From assembly GCA_030527015.1 (NCBI GenBank), contig JAUNBR010000002.1:1-41328 (forward strand): DNA of 41,328 nucleotides. Direction: 5' to 3'. The translations under genes were made by a program, and so were the position numbers. Source of the DNA: Planctomycetia bacterium (GTDB lineage Bacteria; Planctomycetota; Planctomycetia; Pirellulales; Thermoguttaceae). Position 1 is the first letter of the stretch, and every line of letters begins with the position of its first letter. This document shows, piece by piece, positions 7,976-17,479 of this stretch. Under the pieces are notes generated by a model. That model did no database searches, was not told where the DNA came from, and saw nothing but the letters and a program-made list of their open reading frames with translations.

Positions 7976-10255
7976 GTGATTTCAAGACCATTTTACTGCC
8001 AGCAAAGAATCTTTTCCATTTTTTTTCTAATTTTTTTGAGTGGAATCTTCCTCAATTTTCCTCAATTTACGTATGCTCAGCGCTGGAGGAATAATTCGAG
8101 GCAGAGTGAGCGTATTCTTCCTCCGGAAAACACCATGGTACGTGCTTCCGCTTCAGTATCTAAAATAACACCTGCTCCAGAATTACCTCCTCAAGATAAA
8201 TCTGTGCGTTTTTCTTCATTAAATTCACTTGATTTTTTTCAAGAAAAAAGTTTACAAGAATATCCGACGGAAATTCCTCCGTTTATACTTGGGCATCCTT
8301 ACGCGCCTGAGATTATAAGTATGTCCATGAAAGAAATCGTGGATGGCATACATCAAAGAAAGATCTCTTCACCGTATAATACCTGGCGAAATTACACTTT
8401 ACGTCAGCTAAAAAATACAGACGGTACACGAACAGGCTCTGAAATAAATGGCGTGGGAAGATTATCTTGGTACAAAAAGTTAATGGCGGATCCTCTGGCA
8501 GGACCTGCAGAAGTGGAACAGTTTACATATGAGGTTCATCGAAATTTATGTGCCGGGCGTAAAGAATTTTGTGATGCATTACTGCTGGTGTCACAGCGTC
8601 TGGATCTGTCTGTTACTCCGCCCCAAAATAAACCTCTTCCTGAACAGATCACAGCACAGGAAGCACTGAAAATCTTTTCTGAAAAACTGGAAAACGCGAA
8701 ACTCGCACAGGGCAGGGCGATTTCTCCTCTTTCACAGGCAGAACTGGAGTATATTTCAAAATATGCTCATTCCGTTTTAACGGTAAACACTTCTGTCGGG
8801 CACACCGTCACACAGCGTGCCAGTGGAAAGCAGATGGTATTAAATATGCAAAAAATGGATCGCGCGGCGATGATTGAAGGGCTGATGGAGCTGGCAGTTT
8901 TAATTGAACCACACTTTATTCTTTCCTTTCTTGAAATGGCTGAAGGTAATCAGGTTTTGAATGAAGAGGTGCCTGGTGTTCAGGGGACTGTCGCGGCGAA
9001 ACTGGAATGTGCCGCGGGTACCATTCTCGTGGGAGGTACAGGAAATAATATTTATGAACTGGAGAAGATGAAAAACGTCTGTGCTATTATCGATTTAGGC
9101 GGTGATGACACATATATAGACGGTGCGGTAAACCTGCAGCGTCCTATTCTGGCGATTCTTGACATTTCTGGGAATGACACGTATACAGGAAATCTTCCTG
9201 GAATTCAGGGAAGTTCTTTATTAGGAATTTCTATTCTTGTGGACTGTCGAGGAAATGATACGTATAAAGCCTTACATTTTGCACAGGGATCGACGATCGC
9301 CGGTGCAGCAGCACTTTTTGATTTTAATGGGGAGGACTCCTTTACTGGCGTACGTCGTGTTCAGGGAACCGGTCTTGGCGGAATCGGCGTTTTGGTAAAT
9401 CGTCGAGGAAACGATAAATATCGTGGCGCGCTTTGGGCACAGGGCGTGGGACAGAGTTTAGGTGCAGGGATTTTGGAAGACTGCACGGGTGACGATCATT
9501 ATTACGTCGGTGGCATGTATTATGATTCTTATCCGGAAACACCTGGTTATGAAGGCTGGGGACAGGGTATCGGAACAGGGATTCGGGGAGTCGCGGCCGG
9601 AGGTCTGGGGATTTTTCTGGAAGGATCCGGTGACGATACTTATGAATTCGATTATATCGCGCATGGCGGTGGTTACTGGATGGGTTTAGGATTTTTTCGT
9701 GACTTTTCTGGTAATGATAAACATTTAGGAAGCACCTCCACCATGTGGGATGGTTCGCGCCGAAGAGAGTCAAAATTCCAGCGTTTTAGCTCAGGTTTTG
9801 GCTGTCATTATGCGGCAGGATTCTTTTTTGAAGACGGTGGAGATGATACATACTGGGCATCCATTATGTCACAGGGTTTTGCCTGGGACTGTGGAGTGGC
9901 CTTTTCTTTTGATTTCGGCGGAAATGACGTCTGGACAGGTGCTGGTGCGGGAAATCAGGGACAGGGTGCACAAGCTGGCCTGGGTGTTTTATTCGACTTT
10001 AAAGGTGACGATAAATATCAGGGATCTGGCCAGGGATATGCTTCCGGAAACATTACGTATCACCAGCTTCCAGGCTGTGGCGGTAATTTTAGCTTTTTGA
10101 TCGATTACGGCGGAACGGATGCTTATGGTTCCCGGGCGCAAAATAATGTTTATATGCAGCGAGGAATGGCCGGTGGTTTTTTAATTGATCGGCCAGATGT
10201 CAGTGAAGTGGAAAAACCACAAGACGCTTTAGCTTTACCAGCGGACAGAAAATAA
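7976..10255 (+). CDS. Secreted GNDTY-repeat protein, predicted beta-helix
   Basis: This 759-residue protein starts at a GTG and has a signal peptide (IFSIFFLIFLSGIFLNF, then FTYAQ). Residues to about 360 are a mostly helical domain of unknown type. From about residue 370 to 740 it is a solenoid of about 11-12 repeats, mostly 26-28 residues long, each opening with G(N/D)D(T/K)Y and continuing with an xQGxGxxxGxGxLxDxxG pattern. Examples are GDDTYIDG, GNDTYTGN, GNDTYKAL, GNDKYRGA and GDDTYWAS. The layout suggests a parallel beta-helix, perhaps Ca-binding through the Asp-rich turns. It differs from classical RTX nonapeptides (GGxGxDxUx) by its longer unit. It is probably a surface or periplasmic protein; its function is unknown. 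Similar repeats are frequent in planctomycete exported proteins, from general knowledge. Confidence 0.82.
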   Translation: MISRPFYCQQRIFSIFFLIFLSGIFLNFPQFTYAQRWRNNSRQSERILPPENTMVRASASVSKITPAPELPPQDKSVRFSSLNSLDFFQEKSLQEYPTEIPPFILGHPYAPEIISMSMKEIVDGIHQRKISSPYNTWRNYTLRQLKNTDGTRTGSEINGVGRLSWYKKLMADPLAGPAEVEQFTYEVHRNLCAGRKEFCDALLLVSQRLDLSVTPPQNKPLPEQITAQEALKIFSEKLENAKLAQGRAISPLSQAELEYISKYAHSVLTVNTSVGHTVTQRASGKQMVLNMQKMDRAAMIEGLMELAVLIEPHFILSFLEMAEGNQVLNEEVPGVQGTVAAKLECAAGTILVGGTGNNIYELEKMKNVCAIIDLGGDDTYIDGAVNLQRPILAILDISGNDTYTGNLPGIQGSSLLGISILVDCRGNDTYKALHFAQGSTIAGAAALFDFNGEDSFTGVRRVQGTGLGGIGVLVNRRGNDKYRGALWAQGVGQSLGAGILEDCTGDDHYYVGGMYYDSYPETPGYEGWGQGIGTGIRGVAAGGLGIFLEGSGDDTYEFDYIAHGGGYWMGLGFFRDFSGNDKHLGSTSTMWDGSRRRESKFQRFSSGFGCHYAAGFFFEDGGDDTYWASIMSQGFAWDCGVAFSFDFGGNDVWTGAGAGNQGQGAQAGLGVLFDFKGDDKYQGSGQGYASGNITYHQLPGCGGNFSFLIDYGGTDAYGSRAQNNVYMQRGMAGGFLIDRPDVSEVEKPQDALALPADRK

Positions 10256-10280
10256 TTGTGGATGGTAGACAGTAAATTTT

Positions 10281-10387
10281 TATACCCGATGCACGATAAA
10301 ATTTCGTTTCACCGGCATTTCTTTCTTCGCTATAAATGTCTGCGTTCAGAGCTGCACAAAATGGAAATTTAAAATGGAACCAGTATA
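10281..10387 (-). repeat. TATAC element E11
   Basis: Reverse copy, TATACCCGATGCACGATAAA to TGGAACCAGTATA, between the secreted protein and epmA, 49 bp upstream of the epmA start. Confidence 0.88.
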
Positions 10388-10436
10388 AATTCTGTCTGTT
10401 TTTTCCTGCGCATAAAAGAAAGTTTAAATTCTGAAT

Positions 10437-11399
10437 ATGGACACATTTCGTCCCACAGCTACTTTTGAAATGCTTCATAAACGTGCAAAACTTTTGCACC
10501 GTGTGCGGCATTTTTTTGAAAGTCGTGGATTTCTGGAAGTGGAAACACCGATTTTATCTGTGGATACAGTCGTGGATCGTCATTTAGATCCCATGTTTTT
10601 GACTCTAAATGGAAAACGTTTTTTTTTACAGACCTCACCAGAATTCGCCATGAAACGGCTTTTAGCTGCAGGTTCTGGGCCTATTTTTCAGGTGGGAAAA
10701 GTTTTTCGGCATGACGAATATGGAGAATTACATAATCCTGAATTTACGATGCTCGAGTATTATCGGCCTGGTGATGATTTAATTACTGGCATGAATTTTT
10801 TGGATGAATTTCAGGATTTTATTTTACACCGCGGTGCGGCGGAGCGTAAAACATATCGGGAAGTTTTTCTTGAAATCCTCGGACTGGATCCATTTCAGGA
10901 AACGGAAAATTCGCTGGCTGAATACGTTAAAAAAGAAGGCATTTCCGCTCCTGAATATTATTTTACGTCAAATTTTTCTGTGAATGTGACAAAAGATGAC
11001 TGGCTGGACCTGATCCTCACAGAGAGAATACAGCCGAAACTAGGAATTCATGCGCCACTCATTCTTTATCATTATCCGGCCAGTCAGGCAGCACTGGCGC
11101 AGACGGTGGGTGAAGTGGCCGAACGTTTTGAGCTTTATGTAAATGGACTGGAAATCGGAAATGGATACCATGAATTATGTAATGCCCATGTGTTACGGCA
11201 GCGAAATAAAATTGTAAACGCACTCCGCCGCCTGGACGGAAAAGAAATTTTACCTGAAAAAAGTCGGCTTTTACAGGCCATGGACCACGGGCTTCCTCCA
11301 TGCGCAGGAACCGCGATCGGTTTTGACCGTCTGTTTATGGTAACAGAAGGTGCGAAAACTTTACAGGAAGTAATCGCATTTCCTTTTGACCGGGCATAA
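10437..11399 (+). CDS. epmA: EF-P lysine ligase (class II LysRS-like)
   Basis: This 320-residue protein is a class II lysyl-tRNA-synthetase catalytic core without the tRNA anticodon-binding domain. That is the hallmark of EpmA (GenX/PoxA), which attaches beta-lysine or lysine to elongation factor P to relieve ribosome stalling at proline stretches. Motif 1 lies around FFESRGFLEVETPIL (residues 27-41). Motif 2 is FRHDEYGELHNPEFTMLEYY (about 89-108), and motif 3 is GTAIGFDRLFM (about 291-301). The ELCNAH and GLEIGNGYHEL stretch before motif 3 is also typical. Length fits the family (about 325). Neither efp nor epmB (the lysine 2,3-aminomutase) is in the window. No strong ribosome site was found. 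Confidence 0.93.
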   Translation: MDTFRPTATFEMLHKRAKLLHRVRHFFESRGFLEVETPILSVDTVVDRHLDPMFLTLNGKRFFLQTSPEFAMKRLLAAGSGPIFQVGKVFRHDEYGELHNPEFTMLEYYRPGDDLITGMNFLDEFQDFILHRGAAERKTYREVFLEILGLDPFQETENSLAEYVKKEGISAPEYYFTSNFSVNVTKDDWLDLILTERIQPKLGIHAPLILYHYPASQAALAQTVGEVAERFELYVNGLEIGNGYHELCNAHVLRQRNKIVNALRRLDGKEILPEKSRLLQAMDHGLPPCAGTAIGFDRLFMVTEGAKTLQEVIAFPFDRA

Positions 11400-11480
11400 A
11401 GTGGGGATATTCTGTTTCCGTCACATTTTGAATTTTGATTTCTGTCTGTCCGTGTCCGTCTGCATCTCTGTATCTGCCCG

Positions 11481-12297
11481 TTTTCGGTGTCCGTCCGGAT
11501 CCGTGTCTGTTCACCGCTCACATGTCCGCCAGGGATTTTCGTCCGTCCTCACCCGCGTGTCCGTCTTCTGCCCATGCATGCTCATCTCTTACATATTCAC
11601 CCGTTTTCGGTATCCGTCCGGATCCGTGTCTGTTCACCGCTCACATGTCCGCCAGGGATTTTCGTCCGTCCTCACCCGCGTGTCCGTCTTCTGCCCATGC
11701 ATGCTCATCTCTCACATATTCACCCGTTTTCGGTGTCCGTCCGGATCCGTGTCTGTTCACCACTCACATGTCCGCCGGGGATTTTCCGTCCGTCCATCAC
11801 CCGCATGTCCGTCTTCTGCCCATTCATGCTCATCTCTCACATATTCACCCGTTTTCGGTATCCGTCCGGATCCGTGTCTGTTCACCATGCTCTGTCCCCG
11901 GGGATTTTCCGTCCGTCCATCATCCGCGTGTCCGTCTTCTGCCCATTCATGCTCATCTCTCACAGATTCACCTGTTTTCGGGGTCCGTCCGGATCCGTGT
12001 CTGTTCACCACGCTCTGTCCGCCGGGAATTTTCCGTCCGTCCATCCCCCGCGTGTCCGTCTTCTGCCCATGCATGCTCATCTCTCACAGATTCACCTGTT
12101 TTCGGGGTCCGTCCGGATCCGTGTCTGTTCACCACGCTCTGTCCGCCGGGGATTTTCCGTCCGTCCATCACCCGCGTGTCCGTCTTCTGCCCATTCATGC
12201 TCATCTCTCACATATTCACCCGTTTTCGGGGTCCGTCCGGATCCGTGTCTGTTCACCATGCTCTGTCCGCCGGGGATTTTCCGTCCGTCCTCCTCTC
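11481..12297 (+). repeat. Minisatellite: seven ~124-bp tandem units
   Basis: The phrase TTTTCGG followed by GTCCGTCCGGATCCGTGTCT recurs at 11481, 11604, 11727, 11852, 11975, 12099 and 12223, with periods of 123, 123, 125, 123, 124 and 124 bp. Units are highly similar, differing by a few substitutions and one- or two-base indels. The plus strand is rich in C and T and poor in A, giving a strong strand bias. All three plus frames stay open across the array, a by-product of composition rather than evidence of a protein. A short prelude of related GTCCGTGTCCGTCTG words runs from about 11440. Confidence 0.93.
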
Positions 12298-12341
12298 TAA
12301 AACCTTCTGAATTTCTGACTGTAAAATTACAAAAAATGCTT

Positions 12342-12437
12342 TAGAATTTTAGTTTTGTGCAGTCATGGAAGCAGAGATTTTCATCGAAACACAAAAATGA
12401 TGCAGAAAAAGTTAAATTTTATAGTGTATTCTGCATG
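12342..12437 (+). repeat. TATAC element E12, degenerate
   Basis: Weak match: TTTTGTGCAGTCATGG, GATTTTCATCGAAAC, then TTTTATAGTGTATTCTGCAT. Only the general layout is preserved. Confidence 0.45.
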
Positions 12438-12493
12438 AAAATTTTCGGCAGCACACACTTTTCACTGATAAAAATTAGTAATCTGGAACGGTC

Positions 12494-12585
12494 TATTTCC
12501 GATACACTATAAAATTCTGCTTCGCTGAAAATGCCAGGCTTTCTGAGCCACAAAAAACGGAAATTTAAAGTGGAACCAGTCTATA
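12494..12585 (-). repeat. TATAC element E13
   Basis: Reverse copy, TCCGATACACTATAAAA to TGGAACCAGTCTATA, with a short internal deletion in the hairpin. Confidence 0.82.
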
Positions 12586-12609
12586 ATGGCCAGAACACCG
12601 AATATTATA

Positions 12610-13617
12610 TTATAGTGCATCAGCTTTCGCGCTGCTGTGCATGGCAGGAATAAAAATTTCGCGTAAATCCGCTTCCTGAATATTAAAATTTTCGTGGGCC
12701 ATGATTTCCACCGTTCGCACTAAATCCATGGCTGTAATGTGGTATTCTTTCATCAGATAAGTTCGGCTGGCACCATGCAAAAACGTATCTTGCAGGCCAA
12801 GACGTTTCAGAGGTTTTCCCAGACCAGCTTCCGCCATCTGTTCTGCAAGAATGGAACCCAGCCCTCCGATAACCGAATGATTTTCCAGAGTGATCGCACC
12901 GTATTTAGATGCGGAAATCGCCTCAAGAATTTCTGGATGATGAAACGGTTTTAGTGTGGAAATATGATAATGCTGTATGCGAACACCCTGTTTTTCCAGA
13001 GCTTTTCCCGCGCGAATGGCCTCTTCAGTACATAAGCCTGAGGACAGTAAAACAAAATCCGTCCCACGGCTCAAAAGTCGTGGAGTTTTCAGCTTCATCG
13101 GCTCATTCTTCGCAAAAAGGCGCGGTATTTCACCCCGCAGCATGCGAATATAAACTGGCCCCTCCACCGTGGCCATGACATCCAGCACGGACTCTACATC
13201 CGTCACATCCCCACACTCCAGCACCGTCATATTCGGCAGGCTCCGCATGACAGAAAGATCCTCGATCGCCTGGTGAGTCGCACCGCCGGGAGTCGTTACG
13301 CCGGGCAAAAAACCGAACATTTTTACTGGTAAATTGGAATACGCCACGGACATGGCGATCTGGTCATACGCTCTGCGGTAAATAAAAACAGCGAAAGTAT
13401 GCACCAGCGGAATATACCCTTCTCGCGCCAGCCCTCCTGCAAAACTAAGCATGTTTTGCTCTGCGATTCCCATGCTGAAAAAACGCTCTGGATACGTATC
13501 ACGGAAACCATCTGCTTCACAAGAACTGGTCAGATCCGCAGATAAAACCACCACACGCGGTTTATCTTCCGACCAGCGAATAAGATTTTTATAATGAACT
13601 TTTGAATGAATTTCCAT
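12610..13617 (-). CDS. Transketolase, C-terminal subunit
   Basis: This is the pyrimidine-binding plus C-terminal half of a transketolase made as two chains. It acts in the non-oxidative pentose phosphate pathway or a related TPP-dependent ketol transfer. The GIAEQNMLSFAGGLA stretch contains the glutamate that activates the TPP pyrimidine. TTPGGATHQAIEDLSVMRS and the C-terminal Rossmann part (LKPFHHPEILEAI, LENHSVIGGLG) are also typical. The start chosen at 13617 follows an AGAGGGTAT ribosome site; a longer ORF reaches 13674 but its extra residues are basic and non-conserved. Its partner, the N-terminal subunit, lies upstream at 13971-14933, separated by about 350 bp that include E14. Confidence 0.9.
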   Translation of the reverse strand: MEIHSKVHYKNLIRWSEDKPRVVVLSADLTSSCEADGFRDTYPERFFSMGIAEQNMLSFAGGLAREGYIPLVHTFAVFIYRRAYDQIAMSVAYSNLPVKMFGFLPGVTTPGGATHQAIEDLSVMRSLPNMTVLECGDVTDVESVLDVMATVEGPVYIRMLRGEIPRLFAKNEPMKLKTPRLLSRGTDFVLLSSGLCTEEAIRAGKALEKQGVRIQHYHISTLKPFHHPEILEAISASKYGAITLENHSVIGGLGSILAEQMAEAGLGKPLKRLGLQDTFLHGASRTYLMKEYHITAMDLVRTVEIMAHENFNIQEADLREIFIPAMHSSAKADAL

Positions 13618-13780
13618 ATACCCTCTTTTCCTTCTTTTTTTATATCTCGGTCCTTCCCATAAACTTTCATTCATATATAAGATTCACTGAAAAAAGATAT
13701 TTTCACTGCTTTATACCAGGAAAGGAATATGGATTCTAGTTATATATGAATTTTGCCTTAAATCGTCATTTCGCATTACG

Positions 13781-13872
13781 TACTGATTCCACTTTAAATT
13801 TCCATTTTGTGCGGCCCTAAAACAGGTATTTTCAGCGAAACAAAATGCCGTGAAAGCGGAAATCGGGTATAA
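13781..13872 (+). repeat. TATAC element E14
   Basis: Copy with an internal deletion: GCGGAAA runs directly into TCGGGTATA, losing the TTTATAGTGTA part. It sits in the gap between the two transketolase halves. Confidence 0.85.
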
Positions 13873-13970
13873 AAGTAACTCGAAAGTATCCAGCATCTCA
13901 CTATTTTCGAGTTTTTTTTATTTCAGATGTAAACACGTACTCAAAAATCAAAAACCATATAACTCAGGAA

Positions 13971-14933
13971 TTAACATTCCATGTTTTCTTTCATCTGTTT
14001 ATAAACCTGTTCATATGCGGCACGTTCTGTCTCATTTTTAAAACGAACATAATGAAATTTAGGATAACGGCTTTTTAAAATATCCAGTCCTCGGCAGGTA
14101 TCCGTATCACACAGAACAAAAGTCGCTTTTCCTGGTACCGTTTTTTCCGCAGCCTGTACCAGCGCATCCAAGTCATGCCCACATACACGATGCACGGTAA
14201 CACCAAAAGCCTGTAAACGCTCATGAAACGGCTCCATCTCCATTACCGTTTTCATCTGACCGTCACACTGGCATGCGTTCATATCCACAAAACAGAGCAT
14301 GTTCTCCAGATGATGAAAAGAAATCGCCTGAACGGCTTCCCAAAACTGCCCTGACTGACACTCCCCGTCCGACATTAAAAGGATCATTCGCCCGGTATCA
14401 CCACGTAACTTTCGTGCCAGAGCGATTCCCGCCGCCTGAGAAATTCCCTGCCCCAAAGAACCTGTGGTCACTTCCATTCCAGGAGAATGCTCCGCCCCGA
14501 TCATCTCCACGATTCCGCCATCCCGATTATACTCCGCCATTCCACGAGGATCCATGCGCCCTGTTTCGATCAGCGTGGCATAAAGTACCAGCGCATACTG
14601 TGCCGGCGAAAGAATAAACCGGTCATATTCCGGTCCCGCTTCGCCATTATAACATGCACCCGTTAACAGTTTCTTTCCTGGAGAAGGTACCCCCGGAAAT
14701 TTCCCTGGCATTATCGGGGACAAGATTTCTGATGTTCTCATAATTTTACAGTAAATCGCAGCAAAAATTTCAGCAGAAGAACATGCCTGACTTAAATATC
14801 CACCATTCTGTTTTACCGTATGTTCCAAAACTCGCAGCCGGATTCCTGCCGCCACACGCGATGCTCGGTCTTTCCACTTAAGACTCGCCGATAAAATATT
14901 CGGGTCACTTTCAGGCGTCTTAAAATTATGCAT
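13971..14933 (-). CDS. Transketolase, N-terminal (TPP-binding) subunit
   Basis: This 320-residue chain is the diphosphate-binding half of a two-chain transketolase. It shows GGYLSQACSSAEIFAAIY at the start of the domain, the GAEHSPGMEVTTGSLGQGIS loop, and the TPP/Mg motif SDGECQSGQFWEA followed by VDMNACQCDG. Both SDGE and DMN fit the GDG-to-N TPP motif. Family members are often about 270-285 residues; the extra length lies before LLTGACYNGEAG, around residues 65-95. The start is supported by AGGAG six bases upstream. It probably pairs with the product of 12610-13617. It ends close to E14, which may affect read-through to the partner gene. Confidence 0.9.
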   Translation of the reverse strand: MHNFKTPESDPNILSASLKWKDRASRVAAGIRLRVLEHTVKQNGGYLSQACSSAEIFAAIYCKIMRTSEILSPIMPGKFPGVPSPGKKLLTGACYNGEAGPEYDRFILSPAQYALVLYATLIETGRMDPRGMAEYNRDGGIVEMIGAEHSPGMEVTTGSLGQGISQAAGIALARKLRGDTGRMILLMSDGECQSGQFWEAVQAISFHHLENMLCFVDMNACQCDGQMKTVMEMEPFHERLQAFGVTVHRVCGHDLDALVQAAEKTVPGKATFVLCDTDTCRGLDILKSRYPKFHYVRFKNETERAAYEQVYKQMKENMEC

Positions 14934-14985
14934 TTCCCACTCCTTTTTCTTTTCCGAAAAATATATTCCTGGTTTTAGTTAAATT

Positions 14986-17208
14986 TCAGCTTTCTGTTTT
15001 CTCTCCAGAAACAGATTCCCGCATGGATTCTGAATCCACTCTTTCCGTGCCCGAACCACTTTCCTCCAGCAGCTGTTTTAATAAAATAATTCTGGCTTTA
15101 CATCCCAGATATTCCGGCTTCTTCTCATATATCTTTATCGCTTCTGCTGCATTCCCCTGAAGCTCTTTCAGACGGCCCATACCATAATAAGCCCCGGAAG
15201 CCCAGGGGTTTATCTCAGGAGATACAGTCAGTACATGTGCCTGATAATATTCTTCGGCCGCAGCGGCATTTTTCACCGACTGTAAAATCGTGGCCATGTA
15301 ATAACTGGCCGTTAAACGGACATAACGCAGATTTTCTAAAAAACGGTCAAAATATTCTTTCGCTTCCTCTGACGGAAGTTCTGTACTGCGTGTAATTCGC
15401 TGAATATCCTGATCAGAAAGCCGTGATTTTTGATAATAATAAGTCGCACTTAAAGGGCCGGTTAAAATTCCCTTTAAATGTAACATTCTTCCGCGCCATA
15501 AAGGAAGAGAGCCCATGACATTTTGTTCCAGAGGTAACATACAGCGTAATTCATCTATTTTTGCTTGGGAAAGATTCATTGCACGGTACACCAGCACCTC
15601 ATAAGGATATGTCCACGTTTCCACAGCGGCAAATATACTGCGTTTTCGTAAATCTTCCATTAAAACAGTCGGCTCCCACACCAAAACGACACGATCTTTC
15701 CCCGTTAATTGGGTCTGTAAAATTCTCATCCGTAAAGAAACTTGTGCAGGCATTACCTCTACAAAAGCCACGGATTCCCTCATCATTTCCGGCGTTAATT
15801 TCAGAGGTAAGCCCAGTTCTTGCATTATTTCCTCTAAAATCTCCGGATTTTCACACAACTGACGCCAGGTCGCTGGACGCATTTTTAACATTCCATTTTC
15901 TATTTCCCGTGAAGATGCCGGAAAAGCCGTTTCAGTCTGCGTTTTTTTTGCATGATCTTTATTTTTTAGTCCCTTTATACCTTCTGCCGGAACCGGAATT
16001 CCCAATTCAGGATCAAAAAGATATACTGCATCGGGCGCTGCATATCCCACCAGATACCGATATACTGTCTGTCGCGCCTTCTCCGAGTTATTCTGAGCGT
16101 TTTCCCCTTCCAGTAAAGCGGGAAATCGGATCAAAATCACATTTAATCCCTGCTGCCGTGCCAGTAACATAAACACCCAGGCACGCTCCACCGCTGTACC
16201 GCGTCCTGTAAGCAGCACTTCCACCGGAAGACGAGTGGGGACAGCTCCTGCCAGATCCTGCAGAGCAGGCATAACATCATCTGGAAGTAATGCGATATTT
16301 ATCGTCACCCAATCAAAAATTGCTGCCACACGATCTAAATCATATGCCGAAATAATAATTTCATTTCCATCTCCTGAAACATCTGAAATTCCAGACATTT
16401 CCACATTTTTATTACGCACAGCATTCGTGGCCGTACCCTGTGCCCAGCGTGAAACATCACGAAACAAAAAATTCTCAAAAAGTATTCCACTATCCATCAG
16501 AAACGTTTTCGCCAGCGGATGAGAATCATCATCAGGCACCAGTAAAGCTCCTGACAGAAACTCGTGTCTTCCTGTTCCGTACAGTACGCCTAAACGTTTC
16601 GTGATTAAATCGGAATCTTCCAGCATTTTTAAAAGCTGAGCACTCTCCTCAGAACTTAACTGCATTTTTTTCTGCAAAAATACGAGTAACTGCCTGGAAT
16701 GAGCCTCCAAATATCCCTTTAACGCCTGCATCACAGGAGGAAAATCCGGTGTTATTTTTTGTGAAATCTCATTATATTTTCTGCAGATGATTACTAAATT
16801 TTCCACTTTTAAAGGATACTCCACCGGATACTTTAGTGACTGAATCACCTTTTCTTGTGGAACACGTACGGCGTCAAAAAGATCAAAAATGTTTGCCCAT
16901 TTTTCCACAGCCGTGTCTACCGTCCAGCCAGCAGGAACTGCCTCTGCCTGTAACCAGGAATTTAGCTGATCTACTGATAAAATTAATGTCTGCCTACACT
17001 CCCACGGACTGGGTGTATCCGCCAGTTTTTGCATCACATCCAGTGTATTCATTAAAATACGCTGACGATAACGCGGATCCATCATTTCATTTTCAGTTTT
17101 CGCAGAATCTCCATTTTCGTTCATCCCTCCCTTTTCCGATTTCTGTAAGCACCCCGACATGAATAGTAATATCAAAAAACATCCGCATATAATCATTCCA
17201 CGTTTCAT
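14986..17208 (-). CDS. Large lipoprotein with transglutaminase-like core and TPR end
   Basis: This 740-residue protein starts with a lipoprotein signal (lipobox LLFMSGC, lipidated Cys about residue 20), so it is anchored to a membrane facing the periplasm. Around residues 330-360 the stretch GRGTAVERAWVFMLLARQQGL resembles the helix that carries the catalytic Cys in transglutaminase-like proteins. No Cys is seen at the expected place, so it may be inactive. This is followed by YLVGYAAPDAVYLFDPELG. The last ~130 residues (YYMATILQSV, AEEYYQAHVL, YYGMGRLKELQGNAAEAIKI) are TPR-like helical pairs. It may be a scaffold or a cell-envelope assembly factor; this is inference. It lies 52 bp upstream of the transketolase N gene on the same strand, so the two may be co-transcribed. 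Confidence 0.75.
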   Translation of the reverse strand: MKRGMIICGCFLILLFMSGCLQKSEKGGMNENGDSAKTENEMMDPRYRQRILMNTLDVMQKLADTPSPWECRQTLILSVDQLNSWLQAEAVPAGWTVDTAVEKWANIFDLFDAVRVPQEKVIQSLKYPVEYPLKVENLVIICRKYNEISQKITPDFPPVMQALKGYLEAHSRQLLVFLQKKMQLSSEESAQLLKMLEDSDLITKRLGVLYGTGRHEFLSGALLVPDDDSHPLAKTFLMDSGILFENFLFRDVSRWAQGTATNAVRNKNVEMSGISDVSGDGNEIIISAYDLDRVAAIFDWVTINIALLPDDVMPALQDLAGAVPTRLPVEVLLTGRGTAVERAWVFMLLARQQGLNVILIRFPALLEGENAQNNSEKARQTVYRYLVGYAAPDAVYLFDPELGIPVPAEGIKGLKNKDHAKKTQTETAFPASSREIENGMLKMRPATWRQLCENPEILEEIMQELGLPLKLTPEMMRESVAFVEVMPAQVSLRMRILQTQLTGKDRVVLVWEPTVLMEDLRKRSIFAAVETWTYPYEVLVYRAMNLSQAKIDELRCMLPLEQNVMGSLPLWRGRMLHLKGILTGPLSATYYYQKSRLSDQDIQRITRSTELPSEEAKEYFDRFLENLRYVRLTASYYMATILQSVKNAAAAEEYYQAHVLTVSPEINPWASGAYYGMGRLKELQGNAAEAIKIYEKKPEYLGCKARIILLKQLLEESGSGTERVDSESMRESVSGEKTES

Positions 17209-17237
17209 CTGTTTATCTCTTTTATAAAAAAGTAATT

Positions 17238-17317
17238 TTTATACCTGATACACTGAAAATTTAGTTCATCAAAAATTTAGTTCATCAGCATTTTTGTTTC
17301 GCGAAAAGTGTCTGTTT
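17238..17317 (-). repeat. TATAC element E15, partial
   Basis: Right arm (TATACCTGATACACTG) and part of the core only. It contains a short local duplication, AAAATTTAGTTCATC twice at about 17266-17297. Confidence 0.6.
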
Positions 17318-17439
17318 TATACCGGATGTACTATAAATTTTCATTTCCCCTGTCCGCCGGCAGGCAGGCCAACATTTTTTCGCTGAAAATGCCTGTGTTT
17401 TGAACCATACAAAACAAAATTTTAAAAGTGAAACCGATA
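17318..17439 (-). repeat. TATAC element E16, GC-insert variant
   Basis: Reverse copy with an extra GC-rich stretch (TGTCCGCCGGCAGGCAGGCC, about 17350-17369) between the right arm and the core. It is adjacent to E15. Confidence 0.82.
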
Positions 17440-17479
17440 AATATTTTAAGCTGCCAAATAATCATAAATTTAACAAAAT

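Noticed and set aside
9342..9773. Minus-strand ORF of 143 codons
   Set aside because: Antisense to the GNDTY-repeat gene; no ribosome site, His/Arg-rich shadow composition.
11757..12204. Minus-strand ORFs with DEHEWAEDGHA repeats
   Set aside because: Shadows of the same minisatellite without a start signal.
11386..12344. Three overlapping plus-strand ORFs of 285-304 codons
   Set aside because: They coincide with the minisatellite; all three frames are open because the strand is poor in A, and no ribosome site or family is seen.
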